Part shown: one piece after another, positions 1-4,526 of the stretch
Layout of the letters: every line of letters starts with the position of its first letter
Numbering within the stretch: position 1 is the first letter of the stretch
Assembly: GCA_023393125.1 (NCBI GenBank)
Contig: JAEWMQ010000102.1
Coordinates: 1 to 6,839, forward strand
Origin: Bacillota bacterium
GTDB lineage: Bacteria > Bacillota > Clostridia > Lachnospirales > Cellulosilyticaceae
Direction of reading: 5' to 3'
Length of the DNA stretch: 6,839 bases
Position numbers and translations under genes: made by a program
The notes under the pieces: generated by a model
Databases searched by the model: none
What the model saw: only the letters and a program-made list of their open reading frames with translations
Told to the model about the DNA's origin: nothing

Positions 1-992
1 ATGTTGCTCGAGACGACGGTGGCGATGTACTCGAGCACCTCGTCGGGGATCTGCAGCCGTTCGTTCTGCGCCTTCTTGCGGAGGATCGCGATACGCGTCT
101 CCAGGTCGGGCGCCTGCACGTCGGTGAGGAGGCCCCACTCGAAGCGGCTCCGCATCCGGTCTTCGAACCCGGTCAGCAGCTTCGGTGGGACATCGCTGGT
201 GATCACGACCTGCTTGTCGTGGTCGTGCAGCGTGTTGAAGGTGTGGAAGAACGCCTCCTGCGTCTCGGCGCGACCCTGCAGGAACTGGATGTCGTCGATG
301 AGCAGGATGTCGACCTCGCGGTACCGGGCCTGGAACGCGGCGCCGCGGTTGTTCGCGATCGAGTTGATGAAGTCGTTCGTGAACTCTTCGCTGGAGACGT
401 ACCGGACGCGGACCCCGGGATACATGCTGAGCGCGTAGTCGCCGATGGCGTGCAGGAGGTGCGTCTTGCCGAGCCCGGAGTCGCCGTAGATGAACAGCGG
501 GTTGTAGGCCTTCGCCGGTGCCTCGGCGACTGCGACGGCTGCGGCGTGGGCGAACCGGTTGGACTGACCGATGACGAACCGGTCGAACGTGTACTTGGGG
601 TTCAGCCGGGTGTCCGCACGGGGAGCCGTCGGTGCCGGTGCGAGGGAGTGCACGGGCGCCGGCGCCTGCTCGATGACCGGCTCGGGCTCGTCGGCCATCG
701 GCACAGGTGCGTGCTGCTGGCTCTCGACGATGTCGGGATTCACCACCACGCGGTACGTCGTGACCGACTCGTCCTCGCACTGGGCGAGTGCTTCGAGGAT
801 GGGGATGCGCAGGCGCTTCCCGAGCTGCGCCGCGGTGAGTTCGTTGGGCACATCCAGATAGAGGATGCCGCTGATCACGCCCTGCGCCACAGCCAGGTTC
901 AGGAACCCGTGCATCTGCGGCGAGACGCGGTCATCCGCTGCGAGCAGACGCAGCACCGACGACCAGACAGGGACGTCCGGTGTCTGGTGCAC
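1..992 (-). CDS. dnaA: Chromosomal replication initiator DnaA (N-terminal 330 codons, cut by window edge)
   Basis: DnaA is the AAA+ ATPase that binds DnaA boxes, melts the origin and loads the replicative helicase. Reading from a GTG at 992, domain I is residues 1 to about 85 (MHQTPDVPVW start, then the family-typical stretch FLNLAVAQGVISGILYLDVP). A Pro/Ala/Glu-rich linker (domain II) covers about 90-128, and the ATPase core begins at NPKYTFDRFVIGQSNRFAHA. Walker A is GDSGLGKTH (170-178), Walker B is LLIDDIQF (230-237), and the Arg-finger region is GFEDRMRSRFEWGL (275-288). The window ends after IATVVSSN (323-330), just before the expected RELEGAL segment, so sensor II and the DNA-binding domain IV are missing here. 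GTG 992 fits the usual N-terminus and has a modest GAAGGG 9 nt upstream. A second in-frame GTG at 1022 would add ten residues. The gene is divergent from rpmH. Identity is certain from motifs; the start is likely but not proven. Confidence 0.97.
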   Translation of the reverse strand, partial: MHQTPDVPVWSSVLRLLAADDRVSPQMHGFLNLAVAQGVISGILYLDVPNELTAAQLGKRLRIPILEALAQCEDESVTTYRVVVNPDIVESQQHAPVPMADEPEPVIEQAPAPVHSLAPAPTAPRADTRLNPKYTFDRFVIGQSNRFAHAAAVAVAEAPAKAYNPLFIYGDSGLGKTHLLHAIGDYALSMYPGVRVRYVSSEEFTNDFINSIANNRGAAFQARYREVDILLIDDIQFLQGRAETQEAFFHTFNTLHDHDKQVVITSDVPPKLLTGFEDRMRSRFEWGLLTDVQAPDLETRIAILRKKAQNERLQIPDEVLEYIATVVSSN

Positions 993-1043
993 GGATAATT
1001 GCCCTTCGAATGCGGCGGCCACGACGACATCGAGGTCCGGCCC

Positions 1044-1052
1044 TGTGGATAA
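1044..1052 (-). promoter_or_regulatory. DnaA box (perfect TTATCCACA)
   Basis: The plus strand reads TGTGGATAA, so the minus strand carries the consensus 9-mer TTATCCACA without mismatch. It sits 11 bp downstream of the predicted dnaA -10 element, close to the expected transcript start near 1057. This position would let DnaA hinder its own transcription; autoregulation of dnaA through such boxes is known in other bacteria, and here it is inferred from position. Confidence 0.85.
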
Positions 1053-1063
1053 CTGCCGGTGCA

Positions 1064-1092
1064 ACGGTAGTCAGCAGTCGCGCGGAGAGCAA
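1064..1092 (-). promoter_or_regulatory. Predicted dnaA promoter
   Basis: On the minus strand a -35-like TTGCTC (1092-1087) is separated by exactly 17 bp from a -10-like TACCGT (1069-1064). The transcript would start near 1057 and have a leader of about 65 nt before the GTG at 992. The call rests on hexamer likeness and ideal spacing only. Confidence 0.45.
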
Positions 1093-1143
1093 ACCCCGGG
1101 CGGGGCCGGCGCTGGCGTGTCACGGCGTCCGGGAGGCGCGGCC

Positions 1144-1152
1144 TGTGGATAA
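1144..1152 (-). promoter_or_regulatory. DnaA box (perfect TTATCCACA)
   Basis: This is a second perfect consensus box in the same orientation as the first and exactly 100 bp from it. It lies about 18 bp upstream of the predicted rpmH -35 element and upstream of the predicted dnaA promoter, so DnaA bound here could contact either promoter or the other box. Confidence 0.85.
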
Positions 1153-1170
1153 TGACTGTTTGGCTTCGGT

Positions 1171-1199
1171 TTGAGTTCTCAGGTTCGGCGTCGTAGCCT
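1171..1199 (+). promoter_or_regulatory. Predicted rpmH operon promoter
   Basis: A -35-like TTGAGT (1171-1176) is followed after 17 bp by a -10-like TAGCCT (1194-1199). The expected start is near 1206, giving a leader of about 75 nt before rpmH. A TTGACT at 1207-1212 is a better -35 match but has no -10 element at a sensible distance, so the first pair is preferred. Confidence 0.45.
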
Positions 1200-1214
1200 T
1201 AGTCGGTTGACTTA

Positions 1215-1227
1215 TGCCTGTAAGGCA
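1215..1227 (+). other. Small perfect inverted repeat in the rpmH leader
   Basis: TGCCT-GTA-AGGCA forms a perfect 5-bp stem with a 3-base loop, just inside the predicted rpmH transcript. It could be a 5' hairpin that affects stability, a small operator, or chance. It is too short and has no U-run to be a terminator. Confidence 0.3.
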
Positions 1228-1281
1228 GACCATCCCGCCCCGGTATGAGCGTTCCGGTGGCACCCGATCCGGAGTGATCCC

Positions 1282-1419
1282 ATGAGCAAGCGCACGTTCC
1301 AGCCCAACAACCGTCGCCGCGCCAAGAAGCACGGCTTCCGCGCCCGGATGCGCACCCGCGCCGGCCGCGCCATCCTCGCCGCACGGCGTGGCAAGGGCCG
1401 CACCGAGCTTTCGGCCTGA
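1282..1419 (+). CDS. rpmH: 50S ribosomal protein L34
   Basis: L34 is a very small, very basic protein of the large ribosomal subunit that binds 23S rRNA. The 45-codon frame encodes MSKRTFQPNNRRRAKKHGFR at the start, then the typical RMRTRAGRAILAARRGKGR, and ends TELSA. This matches the L34 signature (KRT[FY]QPNNRRR...HGFR.RM.T..GR.IL..RR.KGR) along its whole length, and 45 residues is the usual size. The ATG is preceded by GGAG at 1271-1274 with 7 nt spacing. It is the first gene of the plus-strand cluster, with rnpA starting 8 nt after its stop, the classic rpmH-rnpA pairing next to dnaA. Arg and Lys make up well over a third of residues. Confidence 0.98.
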   Translation: MSKRTFQPNNRRRAKKHGFRARMRTRAGRAILAARRGKGRTELSA

Positions 1420-1427
1420 CCGGTCCG

Positions 1428-1763
1428 GTGCTCCCGCGGGCCAATCGACTGACCGACGGCGCCGAATACAAGGCTGTCGTCCGTCGTGGTGCGCGGTGTT
1501 CCGGACCCCACACGGTCACCTACGTCGTCGCGTCTCCGCAGGGGGGCGCGACGCGTTTCGGTTTCATCGTGAGTAAGCAGGTCGGCTCCGCAGTGGTGCG
1601 CAACACCGTCCGTCGCCGACTGAAGGCCATCTGCGCCGAGGCGATGCCTGCCGTCCGTCCCGGCACGCAGGTCGTGATCCGCGCGCTGCCGCCAGCGGCC
1701 GGCGCGGGATTCCACGAACTGCGGTCCGAAGTCGCCCGCTGCCTCGAGCGGAGAGCGGCATGA
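1428..1763 (+). CDS. rnpA: Ribonuclease P protein component
   Basis: RnpA is the protein subunit that assists the catalytic RNA of RNase P in removing 5' leaders from pre-tRNAs. The 111-residue frame begins at GTG 1428 with MLPRANRLTDGAEYKAVVRR, matching the usual LP...RL....F..V.R.G opening. The signature RNR region is present as RNTVRRRLK (58-66), with VGSAVVRN before it, and the domain ends with the usual helix LRSEVARCLE. Length is normal for the family (about 110-125). There is no clear Shine-Dalgarno before the GTG, and it lies 8 nt after the rpmH stop, so ribosomes may arrive by reinitiation from rpmH. Its TGA overlaps the ATG of yidD (ATGA at 1760-1763). Asp and Thr at residues 59-60 positions typical of RNR(x)KR are replaced only by conservative variation. 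Confidence 0.96.
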   Translation: MLPRANRLTDGAEYKAVVRRGARCSGPHTVTYVVASPQGGATRFGFIVSKQVGSAVVRNTVRRRLKAICAEAMPAVRPGTQVVIRALPPAAGAGFHELRSEVARCLERRAA

Positions 1764-2116
1764 GCGCGTCGACGCTGCCCGCCGCCGCGCTCGGCGACGC
1801 CCGGATGCCGGCCCATGGATGGCTCGCTGCCGTCCCGCTCCTGCCGAGGAACGCCCTGCTCGCATTCCTTCACGGCTACCGTGCATCGATCTCACATCTG
1901 TACGGCGACGTGTGTCGGTACTATCCCTCCTGTTCGGCGTATGCCGTGGGCGCGGTGCAGCAGCATGGTGCGGTCAAAGGCGCGGCGCTGGCCGCAGCCC
2001 GCATCGCACGGTGCCACCCCTGGGCCGTCGGCGGCGTCGACGATCCCCCGCAGCATCCCCACTTCGCTCACGCGTTGACCCGGCACGGGTTCGTCGTGCC
2101 CTCCAGAAAGGACTGA
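1760..2116 (+). CDS. yidD: Membrane protein insertion efficiency factor YidD
   Basis: YidD is a small membrane-associated protein that helps YidC-dependent insertion; its exact mechanism is not settled. The conserved core is residues 40-97: YRASISHLYGDVCRYYPSC, then SAYAVGAVQQHGAVKG and RCHPWAVGGVDDPP. The three family Cys are C52, C58 and C85. At 118 residues it is longer than the compact YidD proteins (about 70-90), owing to about 30 N-terminal residues before a short hydrophobic stretch (LLPRNALLAFLHGY) and a short tail. The ATG at 1760 overlaps the rnpA stop and has GGAGAG at 1750-1755, 4 nt away. An in-frame ATG at 1805 would give a family-typical N-terminus, so the first 15 residues are uncertain. 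It lies between rnpA and yidC, the standard order, with only 4 nt to yidC. Confidence 0.94.
   Translation: MSASTLPAAALGDARMPAHGWLAAVPLLPRNALLAFLHGYRASISHLYGDVCRYYPSCSAYAVGAVQQHGAVKGAALAAARIARCHPWAVGGVDDPPQHPHFAHALTRHGFVVPSRKD
2105..2112 (+). promoter_or_regulatory. Ribosome binding site supporting the TTG start of yidC
   Basis: AGAAAGGA ends 8 nt before the TTG at 2121 and overlaps the last codons of yidD. It is the only strong Shine-Dalgarno nearby, and no ATG or GTG in frame fits the expected N-terminus better, so it supports the rare start codon. Confidence 0.7.
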
Positions 2117-2120
2117 TCCG

Positions 2121-3248
2121 TTGGATCTGGTACTGGCAACCGCCACGCAATCCGCTGGCGGTTTCGACCTGCTCGGCACGATCCTCTGGCCGCTGAAGTG
2201 GGTCGTCGAGCTCGTCCTGGTAGCGTGGCACGCGCTCTGGACGTTCATCGGGATGCCCTCGGATTCGGGTCTGACCTGGGTTTTGTCCATCGTCGGTCTC
2301 GTGATCGTGGTGCGTGCGGCGCTCGTTCCGCTGTTCGTGAAGCAGATCAAGAGTCAGCGCAAGATGATGGAGATCGCGCCGCAGCTGAAGAAGATCCAGG
2401 AGAAGTACCGCGGCAAGAAGGACCAGCTCTCGCGCGAGGCCATGAGCCGCGAGACGATGGCCCTGTATAAGAAGCACGGCACCAACCCCGTGTCCGGGTG
2501 TCTGCCGATCCTGGTGCAGATGCCGATCTTCTTCTCGCTCTTCTCGGTGCTGAGCGACGTCTCCAAGCACGCCGTCGCCGAGACCGGCGGTGTGGGGCTG
2601 CTCGACGCTGCGCTCACGCAGGAGTTCTACAACGCGAAGCTCTTCGGTGTCGCCTCGCTCCACGAGACCCTCACCAACGCGGTCTCCGCGCAGACTCCCG
2701 GCTGGGAGGTCACGGTCACGATCCTCGTGATCCTGGTGGTCCTCATGATCGCGTCGCAGTTCTTCACCCAGCTGCAGATCATCTCGAAGAACCTCTCGCC
2801 CGAGGCCAAGACCGGCCAGGCGTACCAGATGCAGCGCATCATGCTCTTCATCATCCCGCTGGGCATGATCTTCTCCGGTGTCTTCTTCCCGCTCGGTGTC
2901 GTCATCTACTGGTTCACCAGCAACCTGTGGACGATGGTGCAGCAGTTCCTCGTCATCCGGAACATGCCCACCCCCGGCTCGGATGCCGCGAAGCAGCGTG
3001 AGGAGCGCCTGGCCCGACGCGGCAAGGCACTGGATGCCCAGGGCCGGATCATCTCCATGGAGAAGTACCAGGCCGAGCAGCAGCGTCTGCTCGAAGAGGC
3101 GGAGCGCAAGCGCGAAGCAGCCCCCAAGCGTCAGCAGCCGGTCGGCAAGCAGCGCGCGAAGAAGCAGGGTGCGAAGCAGAACCCGGCCAAGAAGCCGGGC
3201 GATGGCGCCAACGGCCCCGCCTCCGATTCCCCGGCCTCCGATTCGTGA
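2121..3248 (+). CDS. yidC: Membrane protein insertase YidC (Oxa1 family)
   Basis: YidC inserts membrane proteins into the cytoplasmic membrane, alone or with SecYEG. The 375-residue protein has the Gram-positive layout without the large periplasmic domain of E. coli. A membrane segment lies near 16-43, followed by one near 52-73 carrying the conserved groove Arg (R65 in VIVVRAALVPLF). A basic cytoplasmic hairpin follows (about 74-125: KSQRKMMEIAPQLKKIQEKY). Next come GCLPILVQMPIFFSLF (126-141), a segment near 196-215, and a final pair around 238-275 (IIPLGMIFSGVFFPLGVVIY). The tail (281-375) is hydrophilic and Lys/Arg/Gln-rich, likely contacting ribosomes, and ends in a PASDSPASDS repeat. There is no N-terminal lipobox Cys. 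Start is TTG 2121, backed by AGAAAGGA. The TGA overlaps an in-frame GTG for the next gene (3245-3248), though that gene probably starts at 3266. Confidence 0.98.
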   Translation: MDLVLATATQSAGGFDLLGTILWPLKWVVELVLVAWHALWTFIGMPSDSGLTWVLSIVGLVIVVRAALVPLFVKQIKSQRKMMEIAPQLKKIQEKYRGKKDQLSREAMSRETMALYKKHGTNPVSGCLPILVQMPIFFSLFSVLSDVSKHAVAETGGVGLLDAALTQEFYNAKLFGVASLHETLTNAVSAQTPGWEVTVTILVILVVLMIASQFFTQLQIISKNLSPEAKTGQAYQMQRIMLFIIPLGMIFSGVFFPLGVVIYWFTSNLWTMVQQFLVIRNMPTPGSDAAKQREERLARRGKALDAQGRIISMEKYQAEQQRLLEEAERKREAAPKRQQPVGKQRAKKQGAKQNPAKKPGDGANGPASDSPASDS

Positions 3249-3254
3249 CCGACG

Positions 3255-3259
3255 AAGGA
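3255..3259 (+). promoter_or_regulatory. Ribosome binding site that sets the jag start
   Basis: AAGGA stands 6 nt before ATG 3266, ideal spacing. The longer reading from GTG 3245, which overlaps the yidC stop, lacks such a site. This favours the 169-residue product. Confidence 0.65.
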
Positions 3260-3265
3260 TCATCG

Positions 3266-3775
3266 ATGAGCAGCACCCCTGAGACCCCGATCGCCATGGA
3301 CGACACCCGCGAGATATCCGAACTCGAGCGCGAGGGCGACATCGCGGCCGACTTCCTCGAGGGACTGCTCGACATCGCCGATATCGGAGGCGACCTCGAC
3401 CTCGACGTGCGGAACGGACGTGCCTACGTCTCTGTGCAGGCGACCGACGACGACGAGTCGCTCGACCGGCTCGCGGATCCGGACACCGTCAGTGCACTCC
3501 AGGAGCTCACGCGGCTCGCGGTCCAGAGCAGCACGGGTCAGTTCTCGCGACTGATCCTCGACGTGGCCGGCTCCCGCGACGCGCGGCAGCGCGAACTCGA
3601 GACGCTCGTCGACCGTGCCGTCGCACGACTCGATGAGGGAGCGTCGCAGGCGTCGCTCCCGCCGATGTCGAGCTACGAGCGCAAGCTCGTCCACGACATC
3701 GTGTCCGAGCGAGGCCTTGTGTCCGAGTCCTACGGCGAAGGTGCGCAGCGCCACACGGTGATCAGTCGCGCGTGA
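3266..3775 (+). CDS. jag: Jag/KhpB-like R3H domain RNA-binding protein
   Basis: This gene follows yidC, as jag (khpB, SpoIIIJ-associated) does in most Gram-positives; family members bind RNA and are linked to cell elongation and division in some firmicutes. The 169-residue protein is acidic. An N-terminal segment is followed by a KH-like region (about 24-100: AADFLEGLLDIADIGGDLDL, later VSALQELTRLAVQ and FSRLILDVAGSRDARQREL), then an R3H domain at the C-terminus. The R3H signature is R139-K-L-V-H143 in SSYERKLVHD, followed by GLVSESYGEGAQRHTVI. Where relatives have a GXXG loop before the LDALQ-type helix, this protein reads LADPDTVSALQE, so the canonical RNA-contacting loop looks lost. The N-terminal Jag_N domain of firmicute Jag is not evident. 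Start ATG 3266 is chosen over GTG 3245 for its AAGGA. The stop region overlaps rsmG (GTGA at 3772-3775). Confidence 0.9.
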   Translation: MSSTPETPIAMDDTREISELEREGDIAADFLEGLLDIADIGGDLDLDVRNGRAYVSVQATDDDESLDRLADPDTVSALQELTRLAVQSSTGQFSRLILDVAGSRDARQRELETLVDRAVARLDEGASQASLPPMSSYERKLVHDIVSERGLVSESYGEGAQRHTVISRA

Positions 3776-4425
3776 TGGATGTTTCACGTGAAACATCCGG
3801 CGTCGAGGCAGAACCGGCGGTCGTCGCGACACTGTTCGGCGACCGGCTGGATCTCGCTCGCCGGTATGCGGCCAATCTGGTGCGTGAAGGGGAACTCCGT
3901 GGGCTGATCGGGCCGGACGAGTTGCCGCGCCTATGGACCCGGCACATCCTGAACAGCGCGATCATCGCGCCGTTGTTCTCCGGTCGCGCCGCGGACGTCG
4001 GTTCCGGTGCGGGTCTCCCCGGGTTGGTCTGCGCGATCGCTCGTCCCGATGTCGATTGGGTGCTCATCGAGCCGATGGAGCGCCGCACCGCCTGGCTGCA
4101 GGAGCAGGTGGCTGACCTGGGTCTCTCGAACGTCACGGTGTTCCGTGGGCGGGCCGAGGAGTGGGCCGAGGGCCCGGTGTTCGACGCCGTCACGGCGCGC
4201 GCCGTCTCGGCGCTCCGCACGTTGATCCCGTCCACCGCGCCTCTCGTGCGCGACGGTGGCGAGCTCATCCTGCTGAAGGGTGCCGGCGCGCCCGCCGAAA
4301 TCGAGAAGGCCGCGAAGCAGATCCGTGCCGCGCGGCTCAGTGACGTCCGGGTGGAGATCGTGGGGGAGGGCGTCCTGTCCGAGACCACGCGTGTGGTGAG
4401 GGCGACGGTCCGCGCACAGCGATGA
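3772..4425 (+). CDS. rsmG: 16S rRNA (guanine-527-N7)-methyltransferase RsmG
   Basis: RsmG uses S-adenosylmethionine to methylate N7 of G527 in 16S rRNA; loss of it in other bacteria gives low-level streptomycin resistance. The 217-residue protein (normal length) carries the family marks: LWTRHILNS (54-62), the SAM-binding glycine loop DVGSGAGLPG (75-84), the acidic end of the next strand VLIEPMERR (97-105), and TARAV (141-145), followed by GGELILLKG (162-170). The start is GTG 3772 or the adjacent ATG 3775; neither has a clear Shine-Dalgarno, and the GTGA overlap with jag suggests coupling. Codons 2-9 contain a perfect parS site, read here as DVSRETS, so the protein N-terminus is shaped by a DNA site. 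A second parS follows the stop by 5 bp. The gidB/rsmG-parA-parB order is typical of origin regions. Confidence 0.97.
   Translation: MMDVSRETSGVEAEPAVVATLFGDRLDLARRYAANLVREGELRGLIGPDELPRLWTRHILNSAIIAPLFSGRAADVGSGAGLPGLVCAIARPDVDWVLIEPMERRTAWLQEQVADLGLSNVTVFRGRAEEWAEGPVFDAVTARAVSALRTLIPSTAPLVRDGGELILLKGAGAPAEIEKAAKQIRAARLSDVRVEIVGEGVLSETTRVVRATVRAQR
3780..3795. promoter_or_regulatory. parS: parS site 1 (inside rsmG 5' end)
   Basis: TGTTTCACGTGAAACA is the perfect 16-bp ParB-binding palindrome. Flanking GGA and TCC extend the symmetry to 22 bp (3777-3798). ParB loads at such sites, clamps onto DNA and spreads. It lies within codons 3-8 of rsmG. Confidence 0.95.
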
Positions 4426-4430
4426 CCGGA

Positions 4431-4446
4431 TGTTTCACGTGAAACA
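4431..4446. promoter_or_regulatory. parS: parS site 2 (between rsmG and parA)
   Basis: This is another perfect TGTTTCACGTGAAACA, beginning 5 bp after the rsmG stop. It has the same 22-bp symmetric extension as site 1 (4428-4449). It lies upstream of the predicted parA -10 element, so bound ParB could affect parAB transcription. Confidence 0.95.
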
Positions 4447-4474
4447 TCCCAGAGAGCATGTCGGTGTCCGCGAC

Positions 4475-4480
4475 TACAGT
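4475..4480 (+). promoter_or_regulatory. Possible -10 element of a parAB promoter
   Basis: TACAGT matches the actinobacterial TAnnnT -10 pattern and would start transcripts near 4487, leaving a short leader with the GGAGAAAGG site. No recognisable -35 is found 16-19 bp upstream. The element lies between parS 2 and parS 3. Confidence 0.35.
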
Positions 4481-4496
4481 GGACGGCGAGGGTTAC

Positions 4497-4505
4497 GGAG
4501 AAAGG
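4497..4505 (+). promoter_or_regulatory. Ribosome binding site of parA
   Basis: GGAGAAAGG is a strong Shine-Dalgarno-like stretch. Its GGAG core ends 9 nt before an in-frame CTG (4510) but 18 nt before the GTG at 4519; its AAAGG part ends 13 nt before that GTG. The spacing therefore favours the CTG, or a less usual geometry for the GTG. Confidence 0.55.
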
Positions 4506-4510
4506 TGCAC

Positions 4511-4526
4511 TGTTTCACGTGAAACA
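4511..4526. promoter_or_regulatory. parS: parS site 3 (contains the parA start codon)
   Basis: This third perfect TGTTTCACGTGAAACA lies exactly 80 bp from site 2, without the 22-bp extended symmetry. The GTG in its centre (4519-4521) is the probable parA start. Confidence 0.95.

Larger units (their letters stand above)
993..1281. promoter_or_regulatory. dnaA-rpmH divergent intergenic region with two DnaA boxes
   Basis: This 289-bp gap holds no gene. It contains two perfect DnaA boxes (1044-1052 and 1144-1152), a leftward dnaA promoter (1064-1092), a rightward rpmH promoter (1171-1199), a small hairpin (1215-1227) and the rpmH Shine-Dalgarno. Two boxes are fewer than expected for a full origin. 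In actinobacteria the unwinding region and main box cluster usually lie between dnaA and dnaN, here beyond the left edge. I therefore read this gap as a regulatory region that may also hold DnaA, rather than as oriC itself. Confidence 0.75.

Noticed and set aside
219..998. A 259-codon plus-strand frame opposite dnaA
   Set aside because: The minus-strand DnaA frame has intact Walker motifs and family sequence throughout; the opposite frame is Arg/Val/Asp-rich noise.
990..998. A third DnaA box overlapping the dnaA start codon (TTATCCGTG on the minus strand)
   Set aside because: Three of nine positions differ from the consensus, so it cannot be told from chance.
993..1022. dnaA start at the upstream GTG (1022)
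   Set aside because: It is in frame, but the added residues (MAAAFEGQLS) do not look like family N-termini and no better Shine-Dalgarno is present; kept only as an alternative.
1254..1272. Hairpin that would mask the rpmH ribosome binding site (CCGG pairing with CCGG)
   Set aside because: Only four base pairs with an 11-base loop; not enough to claim a riboswitch or translational switch.
993..1281. Full replication origin (oriC) in the dnaA-rpmH gap
   Set aside because: Only two perfect DnaA boxes and no AT-rich unwinding stretch are seen; the usual actinobacterial origin is between dnaA and dnaN, outside the window.
1974..3263. A 429-codon open frame on the minus strand opposite yidC and yidD
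   Set aside because: It is antisense to clear YidD and YidC proteins, its translation is a low-complexity mix of Leu, Arg, Asp and Glu, and it matches no family; long antisense frames are expected at this GC content.
3245..3265. jag start at GTG 3245 overlapping the yidC stop
   Set aside because: ATG 3266 has AAGGA at 6-nt spacing, while the GTG has no ribosome binding site; coupling through the GTGA overlap remains possible.
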